The notes: a model not told the origin generated them from the letters alone. Positions 34,336-46,539 are shown, counted from the stretch's first letter. The stretch is DNA of 64,000 bases from Pontederia crassipes (GCA_030549335.1 CM060183.1:32913768-32977767), one strand, 5' to 3'. A program made the numbers and translations.

Positions 34336-37300
34336 TTTATTTGCGCCACACACATCACTAGACTATTTGAATAAGTCTCAATCATTTCGCATGATCAAAT
34401 TAATCAGCAAGGCATTAATCTTGCGATCATATTTGAATCTCCATCTAAGTTCATGAATTTGTATAAAATAATTCATGTTAGCAACTTAGATAAATCATGT
34501 GTATGATTTACAATGCGAAAATGTGATGAAAGAAACCATATAGAATCTTTGACATTCAATACAAATGGATTATTGTAATTTTCTGTTCATAAATGATTTT
34601 GTATACTAAGTCAATTAAATATTGTCACAAAAAAAACAAAATAATGTTAGCGAGAAAGTATATTTCTCGAGCTACTCTATATATATATTGCCTAAAAAAT
34701 GTCACAAATTGATTAGACAAAACTTTTGGCATACTTATTTACATCACGTATGACATAAATATTCAACTTGAATATTTAAAGTAATCAAGATATAGAAAAT
34801 CATTTTCAAAAAATTCTCGTAAAAGAATTTCATTAAATACGAAATTTAATGATAAACGTGAATACACAGCTACGTTTGTCCAAAAAACAAATGCACATAT
34901 TATACATATATCCACTTTAAAAAAGTAGTATAGTAGGACAATGAGATAAAATGATTCATCTATTACAAAAGAAAATTTTGCAAGTCATAATCTTTTTAAC
35001 TCTCACTTTCATGTTGTTTCCAACTTTGTCCTTGGGCTTGTAGGCTAAGTCATATAAAGAGTTCATTATTCTTTAATTGCATGATAAGTTGTTCCAATAA
35101 TCTCAGTCTACGAAAATGATGAGATTCAACAACGAATCAACATTATCATTTAAACAAAACTATTATACGATTATATCAACATATTTCGACTCAATGCAAT
35201 CACGAGCGAAAAATTATCGTATTTGTCACAAGCGTAGCACTTTGTTTTTTTTTTATATCAACTTTGCCATCATACTTTCCACATCGATGCGAGTAACGTT
35301 AGCCCTTCTTAGTATCTATACATTATTCTGACTACGATTTCTGTCGAAAACTCGCAGCAATTTTCATTTTGATATGGACAATATATGTCGTAATTGAAAA
35401 TGACAAACATTCTTCAAATAAATGTGAAAATATTTGATATTTCCCTAAACATCAATTATGTGCGCAAGCTTATTGTACTTATTAAAAATAAGTAACTATC
35501 ACGTGGTCAAAAAATATGACCAAGATTCTCTAACTCAGTCGTCAAGTTTATCATCACATACAGATATAGAACATATCTGTTGAAGAAAAACTTATGTAAG
35601 AGTTATTATTTTCTTGATGATTTCATTACATCAAGATCGTGAGAATCATGATAGTGATCATGCTCGACAGATATCATATTTTGCCATGGGTCACTTCTTA
35701 CATATTTCTTTTAACTTTATCATATTGCAAATATTCATTTTTGTGTCATTTATCTATGGTCAAAATTACATATGGGGAATGAGTTAGTTTTTGCATGTCT
35801 TCTTATCGCATATATTCATAAATAATGACATAATAATATTTTAAGGTAATGACATCGAGATGGTCGCTATGCTCCCACTCATCTCTCACTATCCAAAAAA
35901 ATAATTATTATTCATTAAAAATAATATCTTGCGCCAAGGTATACTATCTATTCATTTTGAAAAACAAACATCCAAAATCATCTAAAAAAATATGATGTGA
36001 TTAACATACCATTTTCAAAAAATGTGGCCAGGACAATCAGGATTCAGTGATGGTCATTCGCCTTGTCACCACAATAATTGAAAAAATATCATTACGCCAT
36101 GTAAACATAATAATTCTTGGAGATTGCGTTAACAGTACACTAGGTAAGTTCAGAGAAAGAGGGTACTAAATTTTCCACTAACAATTTTTTTTAAATACTT
36201 TCCTAGACATGCACATGTCACGCATCACTCAACAAAAATTATTACCATGACCATCATACAAATTAGATGCCTTAGTCCTATTTGGACTACCTATGTTTCA
36301 TAATATCAAACTTATTTCACCCTAAGTTTTATGAAACATGTGACATTCATAATTCACAAATATTTATGCATACAAAGTAAACATTGCATAAATCACATAT
36401 ATGAATATATATTATGCACGCAAATAATCATATAATTCATATAATTAACATAAGCATGATAATAGACATACAAATAATCACACAAATATTATTACATGTC
36501 TAAATTTACATTTATGTCACATAAATCTCAATCATATACATAAATTCATATCATGCACGTCTTGTTAATTAAATTTTATTGCATAAATTTGCATCACATA
36601 AAATCATGCAATTCATTTCATGTGTAATAAAAATATGCACATATTTCTATTAATAAAGAAATATAATTTGTCATAATTAATGTGCATATTCACATGAAAT
36701 ATGTGACAAAAATAGTTTGTGCATAACTTTAATATAACTATGTGAATTAATGACTCACAAATTCACATAACACATATTATGCCTAATATGTAACATAATT
36801 TCATATTATGCCTAATTTGTCATATATGCACATGTTCTTTCATAAAGAAAATAAATTCCTTATTACATAATTCAAATCACATAATGAACTAAGAATGTGC
36901 ATATTTTAATTATCATGTCAATTTACATAAGTGTCACACTTAAATATACTTTAAGTAAATATAATATAATTATGTGCATGAATATCTAATTCATATGGAA
37001 ATTAATTTAAGTGAGACATACTATACTTAGAACATATCATGTAATAACATATATGAATGAATTCTTACTGAAATTCATAATCATATATATATAATGTATG
37101 AAAAATAACATGACTATTTCATGTACTAATAATATGCATAATATAACTAATATGCATAAAACAAATGTCATACAATTTTTAAAACTTTATTCTAAAAATT
37201 TTCTTAGTAACATTACATGATCACCTCTTGTATAAAACAATTTCCATTTCGTATTAATTCACCACATAATTATTCAAAAATATAAAAAAAATTCATAATC

Positions 37301-37700
37301 AAACATAATTTTATTATTTTGTATTAAAACTAACTAAGTACATATCACTCATACTTAGAACTAATTGTGACATGATAATTTATATGAATATCAGTTACTA
37401 TTAATTACACATAGTAATATGGCATAATATGCAAAAATTCATATGCACAAGTACAAAATATGATATTAAATATTCTGAATTTTTCAGAAAATTATTCATA
37501 ATTTTTTAACTTAATAATGTGCATAAATTAGAAATGATCTAATTTTCATATATATTTATCATGACATAAAACATATAAAATGCATCATAACAAAAATGCA
37601 TACAATTATGTCAAACATATATCACAAATTTTTTCAGAAAAAAAGTTTATAATTTTTTGAGTTCAAAAACATATTTTTCTCATTTTTCTAAATTTTCCCG
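34336..37700. other. AT-rich internal region of the LARD-like element
   Basis: 3.4 kb with no supported coding region. 36270-37640 is strongly biased toward ATATGCATAA/CACATAAT-type sequence. A weak zinc-knuckle-like reading on the minus strand near 36080 was too degenerate to call. Nothing else seen. Confidence 0.5.
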
Positions 37701-37739
37701 AGTTTTTTCTAAATCTTATTTTCAAACAAAAAAAAAATA

Positions 37740-38160
37740 CTGTTCAACTGGGCCGTAATTGCCCAAAACAATGTGCAGCGGGCCTCAGGCCTACGCCCTT
37801 TGCCACAGGCGCGATGCAGCAGGCTGAGATCCGCGCGTATGATGAGTTGCGCCTCGTAGCAGGCCGCGTCTACACGCGCTCGTGTCATGCAGCGGGCCGC
37901 GGCCTGCGTACACACGCAGATGTCGCGCAGCGGGCCTCTGCCCGCGTGCACGCACGCATCTTGCGCGCCAAGTGCATCGCCGGGCCAGAGATCGCGTTGG
38001 CCCGCGCTCGTGCGCGTTATGCGTGACGTGCTGCAGCAGCAGGCCAGAGCCCGCGCTTGCGCGCTTTTACGGCAGCAGCGGGCCAAAGGTCCGCACTCGC
38101 GCTCGTGACGCGCAGCGGGCCAAGTCCCCTGCGCGCGCATTGTAGCGCGCTACAGTGCCG
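37740..38160. repeat. GC-rich degenerate minisatellite in the leader of the LARD-like element
   Basis: About 400 bp of very GC-rich sequence amid AT-rich DNA, built on a recurring GCAGCGGGCC (or GCAGGCC) core at roughly 40-60 bp spacing, about eight times, interspersed with GCGCGC/CACGCG. It sits about 220 bp inside the primer-binding site, where a retroelement 5' leader would be. A 143-codon minus frame (38140-37709; Ala/Arg/Cys-rich) spans it but looks like a consequence of composition. Confidence 0.65.
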
Positions 38161-38365
38161 ATGGCACTGTAGCACCATTTTTTTTAATTTCTGAACAGTG
38201 ACATTTTTTTAAATTTGGGAAAATAATTAAAATGAGTGTACAATAATTTAGGGTGAATTTGTACGAAAAATGACAACGAAAAATATTTCGTTCTTCGGTT
38301 ATGGTCATATAACCGAAGGCGCAAAAATTACGCAGTCCAAAAAAATAAACGAGAAAAACTATTTC

Positions 38366-38378
38366 GGCTCTGATACCA
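38366..38378 (-). promoter_or_regulatory. Primer-binding site of the LARD-like element
   Basis: Minus-strand TGGTATCAGAGCC, complementary to the 3' end of plant initiator tRNA-Met, two bases inside the right LTR. It sets the element's orientation as minus. Confidence 0.85.
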
Positions 38379-38380
38379 AT

Positions 38381-38738
38381 TAAAGGAATTGGTAATAAAT
38401 AAATAAGGGGTATTATCGGAATATCTCGCAGCGGAAGAACGGATCGTCGGAGACTTTTCTACGTTATTTCGAACTCGTTGTCGGGACATCGATCACGTAC
38501 GGAAAGAAGCCACATATTCACAATCCATATACCTTTGAACGTCGTTGGAATTTAGCAGGCTTGCGATGAAATTTGTTGGACTGATCGTACAACCATACTA
38601 CAACAGGCTTCTACATGCCTTTATATAGCAGCCCAATAAGAAATTACATAAACTTCTTTAGTAGTTAATCAAATTGCTTAGTGCAGTTTTACATAACTTC
38701 GTGCGGGCCAAAGGCCCATTTGGACGTAAGGTCCAACA
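38381..38738 (-). repeat. 5' LTR of the LARD-like element
   Basis: 358 bp, the same length as the left LTR; the TATATAAA box is at 38627-38620 in sense. Its plus-strand left edge reads TAAAGG where the other copy has TGAAGG, i.e. the terminal TG has mutated. Most differences from the other LTR are C/T or G/A, as expected after cytosine methylation. Confidence 0.85.
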
Positions 38739-39520
38739 TTCTCAATTATATTTTATTTGATTCACAATTTAATTTGAATTTTATAAATTAAGTCATTATT
38801 TAATGGGTTTGTGATGTTCATTAAATTTAACATATTCTTAAACATTTGCTCAAATCCAACAATTAGGTGAAGAAATTGAAGATTTTTATAGTATAAAAAT
38901 AGAAGCTTAAGATAAAATATAAAAATGTTGAATAAACCAAATAAAATGTAGGCACCATGGTGGAACTACTGTAACAAAAAATCTAGAAAGTAAGAAGTAT
39001 AATATTAAAGAATTTTAATGTTTATTTATTATTATAAAATAATATTTTTTGTGACTATTGGGGAAAAGAGGGAGGAAAGCCTAAGCCTTGGTCCTCCAAT
39101 AGTATAAGATTATTTTTAATGGTATAAAAAACTAATGATAAAATGGGTAAGATGAGTGCCAAATAAGATTTCTGGAGTTACATTAATGACACCAATATTT
39201 TAAAGTTAAAACTTTTACCTGGCATTTGTCATTGTAAAGTTGTAATCAATTAATTTTATTATCATAAAAAATCAATTAATCCAAAATATCGTAACAATTA
39301 AGTTAAAGTTATGGCATCTATATATTATTTAGCATATTTTTCTTTATGTCAATTCCAAATGTAATTTTTTTAACTAAGTACACAATGCTTTACTAACAAA
39401 TATAGTTAAAATGTCAATATTAAAAAAATAAAAATAGTAAAAAGATAATATGTAATTAAAAAAATATACAAATTTTAAAGATAAAATATTTGAAAAGTTA
39501 AGGGAAGTAAATGGATAATA

Positions 39521-39970
39521 TTGAAATTTAAGGGAGGAAATAGAAATATAGGTATAATTTGGGTAGGTGGAAAATGGAATTTAGACATTCAAGCATTTCC
39601 ACCTTCTCTAGACTCCTCGTTGGAAGGTTTGGATCCAGAAGCGTCCTTCCAATGGGTGTTTATGATTGCATCTTACGCCATCTCCAAGATTGAGTGCAGC
39701 AAATGCAGAGGAGCATGGTGGGAAGTCCAATGCGAGAAAGGCCCTCGGAGAGGAGCCGTTGGTGCCGGTAGCTCTTGCCTGAGACGGAAAGTTGGCCAAG
39801 GCTATGTCTCCAAGGACGATGGAAACCTCCGGCGACAAGGGAAGAAGAATCCCGCTGCCACACACCCAACGGCCTCGATCGCCACCTCCTCATGCGCTCT
39901 GACCTTGCCAACCTCATCGGTCAAGTACTATAGAGAGGCTGATTGCATTGTGCTTTTGCTCATTTCATAA
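39521..39970 (+). CDS. Hypothetical 149-codon ORF over a GC-rich island
   Basis: An ATG-to-stop frame coinciding with an abrupt GC-rich patch (about 39590-39935) in AT-rich DNA. The peptide has CSKCRGAWWEVQCEKG, with three cysteines, and then basic and Ser/Thr-rich sequence. Minus-strand frames of 85 codons overlap it, so the coding strand is uncertain. I recognise no family. It may be a captured or decayed gene fragment; inverted ends were not found. Confidence 0.2.
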   Translation: MKFKGGNRNIGIIWVGGKWNLDIQAFPPSLDSSLEGLDPEASFQWVFMIASYAISKIECSKCRGAWWEVQCEKGPRRGAVGAGSSCLRRKVGQGYVSKDDGNLRRQGKKNPAATHPTASIATSSCALTLPTSSVKYYREADCIVLLLIS

Positions 39971-40127
39971 TCCCCATGAGACATTTTTATTATTGGATTT
40001 TTTTCTTCTTTTTCTTTATTCTTCTCTTCTATATAATACAAAGTTGTATTATAATTGTTCTTGTGTCTCATTCTTCTAATTGTTGTATGTGTTGCATTGA
40101 ATATTTGTGTGAAAATATTTCTAACAT

Positions 40128-40245
40128 CCCCAAATTTCACTCTCTTGTCGTGTGATAATTGGACTTTATTTTGAATCATGTTATCTTCAATTTCTTTTTT
40201 CATAAACTTTAACTGATCAACTTAATCTTATCCAATAATAAAAAA
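40128..40245 (+). repeat. Dispersed repeat, also at 43452-43573
   Basis: CCCAAATTTCACTCTC...GTGATAATTGGACTT...TATTTTGAATC and ...TCAACTTAATCTTATCCAAT recur in the same orientation at 43452-43573 with about 80% identity by eye. The pair brackets the Ty3/Gypsy LTR remnant, so both may be parts of one old element family. Confidence 0.55.
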
Positions 40246-41689
40246 AGTGAATCATCTCTCTATATTTCATTTTCTACCTGTCCTTCAAAGATTCAATGAA
40301 CTTTACATTAAATAATCATAAAGGATTCTAACGACCTAGTTTTCATGTGCAATCTTTACATTACCACGAATTGTCACACATGCTTTCATCTTTACTTGTC
40401 AATTCAATCACGAAATTCAAACACAAGGGTATAAAATATTCGTGAGCAATTACGCTTAATACATGAGATAATACAAATGGATAAAATAACTTAAATAGAA
40501 CCAAATTATCTTTTTAAAACATAATCATGGTATAATATTTCTTTACTTTTTTCATTCAATTTCATTTTTTTTTCAATTCTTTCTTTTCATAGCAATTCTT
40601 CTTTCAATGTATTGCATTGCATCTTTTACTTTGACAATCCTTAGTAACTTCTTTATGTGTTGTTTTAGGCGAGTCTGATTTCCTATATTATGGATCAGAT
40701 GAGTGTTTACTTATTCAAGAAAAGATTCATGATACTTTTATGTATCTATAAAAAATTGTCAAGGTAGATCAAATCAGGATCAGATGAGTGTTTACTTACT
40801 CACAAAAAGATTTGAGATTCACATAAGCACACAAGTAGGATCACCGTGATCTCCTTTTTTAACTATACTTTGAAGCGTCATGAAGAGATTATTAATATCC
40901 ACCTATAGCGTTATTGTAGTGGAGCTATTAATATTCACCTTGTTGACGAAATTAATAAATGCATATGAAGGATCCTCTTTAACAATCCTTTTAGTATTCA
41001 GTTCGTCAGGAATTCATACAATGGCAAAAGGTCAATTAACATCATATCGAATCAATGGAAAATTAGATCTAGAAAATCATCAGAATCATAATCGAGTTTG
41101 ACACAACTTGAGTTGGGTCATATATGTACAGTCCGGATTATGAAAACTATACTTTAATATAATCACATTTCAACTCAAGCCAAGTTCGAAATGGATTGGA
41201 CCGGGTGTGATCAAGTCGATAAATATACTATTTTGTCAATGATAACCCAAGTCGAGTATGACTAAAACTCGGACTAGGTTGGTTCGGTTGAAATTGAAAT
41301 CACAATTCATCGGGGGAGGAACCCGAGTCGAGTTTTCTAAAGCTCGAGTTGGGCTCTATTCGAATCCGGGTTGGATTCGGCCAAACCGCACTAGGTTTAA
41401 CCTAATCACTAAATAATATGAGTCTAGTTCTATTAGCTCAGACTGGGTTCCTCCATAGAGAAATTTTGGTGCCATTTTTTTTCAAAAATTTAACTTAACT
41501 TTGCGATCAATATAAGCATTCTTCTAACATGAAACAAAAAGAAATTTATTCTTGGAACATTAGAGAAATGTTCTTTATCTAATTTATTTTATCATGATAT
41601 TGCATTCAAAGTGAATCAAAATCTATATGTAACTTTTCATGCATAACTACTAAAAATTTAAAACTTGTGATGATTTTTTTGACAAAATA

Positions 41690-42227
41690 GCGAGCCCCAG
41701 GTGATAATCTGACATCCTTGAATAGAAGGAACAACCACGAAAAGAAGGCAGGTCAGAGTAGCTACTCATGTGCACTAAGGAGGGAGAGATAGAGACTCAA
41801 AGGTGCAAGAAAAAATATTTTATGTGTATGAGAAGGCTGGTTGAGATAGAGGGGGTATTTATAAGGTAAACTTAATTTCGGATTGAATTATATTATAATC
41901 CAAAATTATATGTTAAAACTACTCTAACTTTAATTCTGAACTTTATCTATAATCCCCCATTAATTATTCTATTTGAATACTTTATCTTATTTCTTTCTTT
42001 TCTTCTATTCAAACTCTTGTCTTAACTTCTTTTCCTTCCTTAGCTCTGATTTTATTTAATTTTAAAATAATTCCGAAATTAAATTATTTATTTATCTATT
42101 TAATTCTCATGCTTTATCTTAATTAACTTAATTATTTTCTTACTCTAATTTCTTTTTCTTTCTTCTTTCCTTTCTATTTTAAGAATAATAATTATTTTTA
42201 CATTCATATAATTTTTAAATTAAAATA

Positions 42228-42270
<43 letters not shown>

Positions 42271-42837
42271 TTATTTACTAGATAAATTTAGCTTTAAAAC
42301 TCCTAGTTTAATCTTTATTAGGAGTCCTAATTTAATCCTACATCAAACTTCATCTCTAATCATTTTCTTATTATTTTTCCTCATTCTATCTCTTCTAGAC
42401 ATAATTATTCATAAATTTTCAGAATTAAATAAATAATTATTATTCTTATATTTTTATTTTTGAAATAAAATTATAATATAAAATATTTTATTATATATAT
42501 TCTTAACATAAAACTCTTATTTTGACTCTCTCTAGAGTCTTTATATCCTAAAGTTAAAGTTATGTTCAAATTCAATTTTGGATCCCTAATCTTATTATAA
42601 TTTCAATTCCTAATCTAATTATGAATCATCTTTTCCTTCTTTTGTTATCTCTTATATAATTATACTTCTATTAACTTTCAAACTTTTTTTGTCTTATATT
42701 TACCTCTTCTCTTATCCCTTATCTAGCTATATTTTATTTCCCTTCAAACTTTAACTTTCTTTATAAATTCTAAGATGCTATATTTATTTTAATTATAAAA
42801 ATTATTTTTTTACTTATAATTTTTTGTGTGTGCTACA
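41690..42837 (-). mobile_element. LTR of a Ty3/Gypsy element (Tekay/Del-like), 3' LTR, far end undefined
   Basis: In minus sense the LTR begins TGTAGCACACAC at 42837, immediately after a purine-rich tract. A TATAAATA box in sense lies at 41863-41856 (CTTATAAATACCCCC), the position seen in related LTRs. The far end could not be located; 41690 is where obvious similarity in style ends. It contains an (ATT)n microsatellite. Confidence 0.5.
42230..42271. repeat. (ATT)n microsatellite
   Basis: About 14 uninterrupted ATT units inside the Ty3/Gypsy LTR. Confidence 0.9.
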
Positions 42838-43590
42838 TTATTACCCCTTAAAAATTTGTTCTCAAATTTTATTCTGTGTAAGAATTTATCAAATAATTTC
42901 AGTGACTTCTAATGCATTTACTTCTTTACATGTTATATCCCTTAACATATACTTTACTTTACTATCCTTCCTTCATCTAATACCACTCATACTAAATGAG
43001 CTATTTATGAGAAATGCCTTAGGTACCCTTTATGTTGAACTGCGTTTATGTCCAAAATATACTTTATTCATCTTCTTAACCTTGTAATCCATAAGTCCCA
43101 AAAGTCAACCCCATTAAAGTAGATAATTTGGACTTAAAGAACTCCTATATAGAAATCATTATGTTGAGACTCTTTATAATAGTCATACCCTCCATTGAAT
43201 CTTCTTAGGCTAATATGCAATTAATCACTTTATTGATTGCTACGATATTACACCCTAAGGACACATCTACTTAAGTTTGTGGATCAACTTGATCAAATGC
43301 AATACTAGTGCATTCTTTAAAATGACAATTAAATACCAAATCAAAACTTAACTTATTTTGAATGATGTGATAGTTGTTCGTAATACTTTTCATATGGACC
43401 TTTAACTACTTTTACCCTAAGAAAGATTTAGGACTTGGATATCAACTATAATGTTCCCAAATTTTATCCTCATAGTATGTGATAATTAGACTTATTTTGA
43501 ATCGTGTTACCTACAATTCTTTTTTTCCTTGAATTTTGACTAATCAACTTAATCTTATCCAATAATAAATAACTATCATTTTACATAAAA
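42838..43590 (-). mobile_element. 3' internal end of the Ty3/Gypsy element (remnant)
   Basis: The minus strand reads ...GAGAACAAATTTTTAAGGGG TAATAA directly before the LTR start. This matches the usual chromovirus end, a GACGAAATTCTTTTAAGGGG-like tract followed by TGTAAC. Further inside I cannot recover an integrase or chromodomain frame; multiple stops suggest old decay. The RTE copy at 43608 marks the right limit. Confidence 0.45.
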
Positions 43591-43607
43591 TTGTGGATTA
43601 CACCCAG

Positions 43608-45774
43608 GATCTTAGTTCTTGATATGCAAATGAAATGTATAAAATCAAAATCTCGAACAGTTTTTTATCGAAAGATCAAGTGGTGGCAGTTAAAGGGGAA
43701 GAAGCGAGAGATTTTTAGAAGTTATTAGAGGAAAGTGTGTGGGAGTTAGAAGGAGATGCTAGTATCATGTGGGAGAATGTGACAAAAATGTTGAAATGGT
43801 TGCTAAAGTCATTTTAGGAGAATCAAAAGGTTTTGGACTACGAGATAAGGAGACTTGGTGGTGGAATGAGGAGGTCCAAGAAAAGATGCGTAATAAGAAG
43901 AATTGTTTCAAGGCGATACACTTGGACAATAGTTCTGACAATTGAAAAAAGTATCGTTTGGCGAAAAGAGAGACTAAGAAGGCAGTTAGTGATGTTCGTG
44001 CTAAAGCATATGAGGAGTTTTATAAGGAGTTAGGGACAAAGGCTGGTGAACAAAGGATTTACAAGATTGCAAGGAATAAAGAGAAGGAGTCGAGAGATTT
44101 GGATCAAGTAAAATGCATAAAAAATGAAGTTGACAAGGTTTTAATTACTGAAGGAGATATTAAGAACAGATGGGAAGAGTATTTCTATAAGCTATTTAAT
44201 GATGAATGTGAATGTTCCCATTGTGATTTAGAGGACTTAACAGTTAGCGAATGTGAGCTTAATAGGTCATTTTATCGTAGAATTAGAGTCTCGGAGGTTA
44301 GCGAAGCTCTTAAGAAAATGGAGAATAGTAAAGTCGTTGGACCGGATGGTATACCGATTGAAGTTTGGAAATGTTTAGGAGAAAAATGTGTGTTGTGGTT
44401 ATGTAAACTATTTAATGAGATTTTACGATAGAAAAAGATGTCTGATGATTGGAGATTAAGTACATTAGTTCCTATTCACAAAAATAAATGGGATATTCAG
44501 AATTATGCAAATTATAGAGGGATTAAACTTATGAGTCACACAATGAAATTATGGGAAAAAGTGATTGAGCATAGATTGAGAATGGAGACTAGTATTTCTG
44601 AGAGACAATTTGGGTTCATGCCAGGAAGATTCACTACAAAAGCGATTTATTTACTAAGGGAAATGATGGAGAAGTATCGAAGTAGGAGAATAGACTTACA
44701 TATGGCTTTCATTGACTTAGAGAAGGCGTATGATCGGGTACCAAGGGATGTACTTTGAAAAGCCTTGCAAAAGAAGAGGGTGAGTGTTGTCTACATTAAG
44801 GTAATATAAGATATGTACGATGGGGCATTGACTAGGATTATGACACCCGGATGTGAGACAAATGAATTTCCTATAGGAATTGGCCTACATCAAGGATCAG
44901 CTTTAAGCCCGTATCTATTTAACTTAGTTATCGATGCTATAACCGAGAGTATCACAAAGGAGGTACCTAAGTGCATGCTATTTGCGGATGATATAGTACT
45001 TTTAGCGGATTCAAGAGAAGAGACTAATACAAAATTGGAAATATGGAGAAATACGTTGGAGTCAAAGGGTTTTCGTTTAAGTAAAAATAAAATAGAATAT
45101 ATGCATAGCAATTTCACAAATAAATAACTTAGAGACTATTTGAAAGTTAGGCCAGGGGATGATATAATTCCTCAAGTGACAAAGTTTAAATATTTAGGAT
45201 CAATTGTAAGACGAGATGATGATATTGATGATGATGTTAATCATAAAATTCAAGTTGGTTGGTGTAAGTGGAGGAAAGTCACTGGAGTTCTTTGTGATAG
45301 AAAAGTACCCAATAAAGTTAAAGAAAAATTCTATCGTACTTCTATACGATCGGCAGTGTTATATGATAGTGAATGCTGGACTATGAAGGAACAACATGAA
45401 CGTAAAGTGAGGGTAGTCGAAATGAGGATGTTGAGATGGATGTGTGGTCATACAAGATTAGGAATGACCATATACGTGAACGAGACGGAGTGGCTCCTAT
45501 TAGTGAGAAAATGGTAAAGAATCGTTTGAGATGGTTTGGTCATGTTCAGAGAAGACCATTAGTTGCGCCAGTAAGAAGAGTAGATCAAATAATCTGGAGT
45601 CCAATTAAAAGAGGAAGAGGGAGGCCAAGGCAGACACTTGACGAACTAATAGAGCAAGATCTATTGGTGAATAATATACCGAAAGATTTGGTTACTAATA
45701 GAGCGGAATGACGTCGTATGATCCATGTAGCCGACCCCATCTAATGGGATAAGACTTTATTGTTGTTGTTGTTG
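43608..45774 (+). mobile_element. RTE-clade LINE, 5'-truncated and decayed (copy 2), with 17-bp target duplication
   Basis: Flanked by a perfect direct repeat TTGTGGATTACACCCAG (43591-43607 and 45775-45791), so both ends are defined. It is colinear with the copy at 21555-23731, including the same missing endonuclease region and the 3' (TTG)n tail. The 5' 30 bp before shared homology (GATCTTAGTTCTTGATATG) may be RTE sequence or filler. Confidence 0.9.
43660..45735 (+). pseudogene. Broken RTE reverse-transcriptase ORF
   Basis: Same protein as at 21706-23688, disrupted by in-frame stops: TGA near 43943 (copy 1 has TGG), TAG at 44429-44431, TGA at 44756-44758, a TAA near 44806 and TAA at 45125-45127. 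A 10-bp deletion near 45458 shifts the frame within [15 protein letters not shown] motifs remain readable ([40 protein letters not shown]). Not functional. Confidence 0.9.
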
Positions 45775-45791
45775 TTGTGGATTACACCCAG

Positions 45792-46539
45792 TACATGACA
45801 AAGTGCTTCAGACATAGGCAAAAATTAGTCTCGCACTATTTTGTCTAGTCCTAACAAGTTTTGATAAGTTCTTCATAATTTTAGCCCAAACAACGATGAC
45901 GACAACAACGATAATGATGCACATTATTATTTGTCAGCTATGCAACTATGACAATCACTCTCCCAAATTTCATCATAATTCCTCTATCATCCTCTGAACT
46001 CCATCCAAGACCTCTATCACTAGTATGTCGAGTCTCTCGTTCTTTATGTATCTATTTCTTAACATAAAGCGCTTTGGACGTAGATAAAATTACTTCCGCG
46101 TACTTTCTTATCATCTTGGCATGTTCTTCGTACTTTCAGCTTTAGACTATGACGACGATGATGATGAATAAAGTTAATTCAAAGAAAAGTAAGTAAAGTT
46201 GAATAATAAAAAAAGTTAATACGAAAATGAAGACAATGATGACAATTATAACTTTCAGCTTTAGACTATGATGACGATGATGAAGATGGAAATAAATAAT
46301 AAAAATAATGGAAATGTGTGTAAAACCCCTTGTTCCTTGTTGGTTTTGATTGCCAGATGTATTTCTACTCATGATTTAGATGTTTATTAAAATTAACAAA
46401 AAATTATTGTGACAACAAGAGGCATATGTTAATCATAAAATATACTATAACATTTGGAGTGCTTCATAATACGAAAATGCACATTGAATGGCAAGATTTT
46501 GTTACAAGCATTGTTACAAGCAAAGTTGAATATTAGAAG
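45792..46539. other. Intergenic DNA between the RTE copy and the Mutator-like element
   Basis: Contains GATGATGA/GACGACGA-rich simple sequence at 45890-45920 and 46145-46290, with CTTTAGACTATGAYGACGAT occurring twice (about 46140 and 46259). No gene seen. Confidence 0.5.

Larger units (their letters stand above)
28408..38738 (-). mobile_element. 10.3-kb LTR retroelement without recognisable coding capacity (LARD-like), minus orientation
   Basis: Two 358-bp direct repeats bound it. In sense (minus) each LTR starts TGTTGGACCTTACG. Next to the right-hand (5') LTR lies a tRNA-iMet primer site TGGTATCAGAGCC. Next to the left-hand LTR is a purine tract GTGCGAGTGGGAAAT, the usual polypurine position in Copia elements. 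Flanks TTCTA (28403-28407) and TTCTC (38739-38743) are a 4-of-5 target duplication. The LTRs differ at about two dozen sites by eye, mostly transitions, so the insertion is not recent. The interior (9.6 kb, of which 2.9 kb is a nested solo LTR) has no gag-pol frame that I recognise on either strand. It would depend on an autonomous relative, probably Copia-like. Confidence 0.8.
38744..41689. other. AT-rich intergenic DNA with a GC-rich island
   Basis: Mostly AT-rich. 41160-41480 contains repeated CGAGT/TCGGGT motifs (AAGTCGAG, AACTCGG, ACCCGAGTCGAG), like the ends of hAT-type elements elsewhere in the window. The GC-rich island (39590-39935) and a dispersed 120-bp repeat (40128-40245) are listed separately. 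No supported gene. Confidence 0.4.

Noticed and set aside
37709..38145. Overlapping frames of 70-143 codons on both strands in the GC-rich leader.
   Set aside because: GC-rich repeats lack stop codons in all frames; no domain or codon bias favours one.
42824..43087. 87-codon plus frame beside the Ty3/Gypsy LTR.
   Set aside because: It overlaps the purine tract and LTR start of a minus-oriented element and has no recognisable motif.
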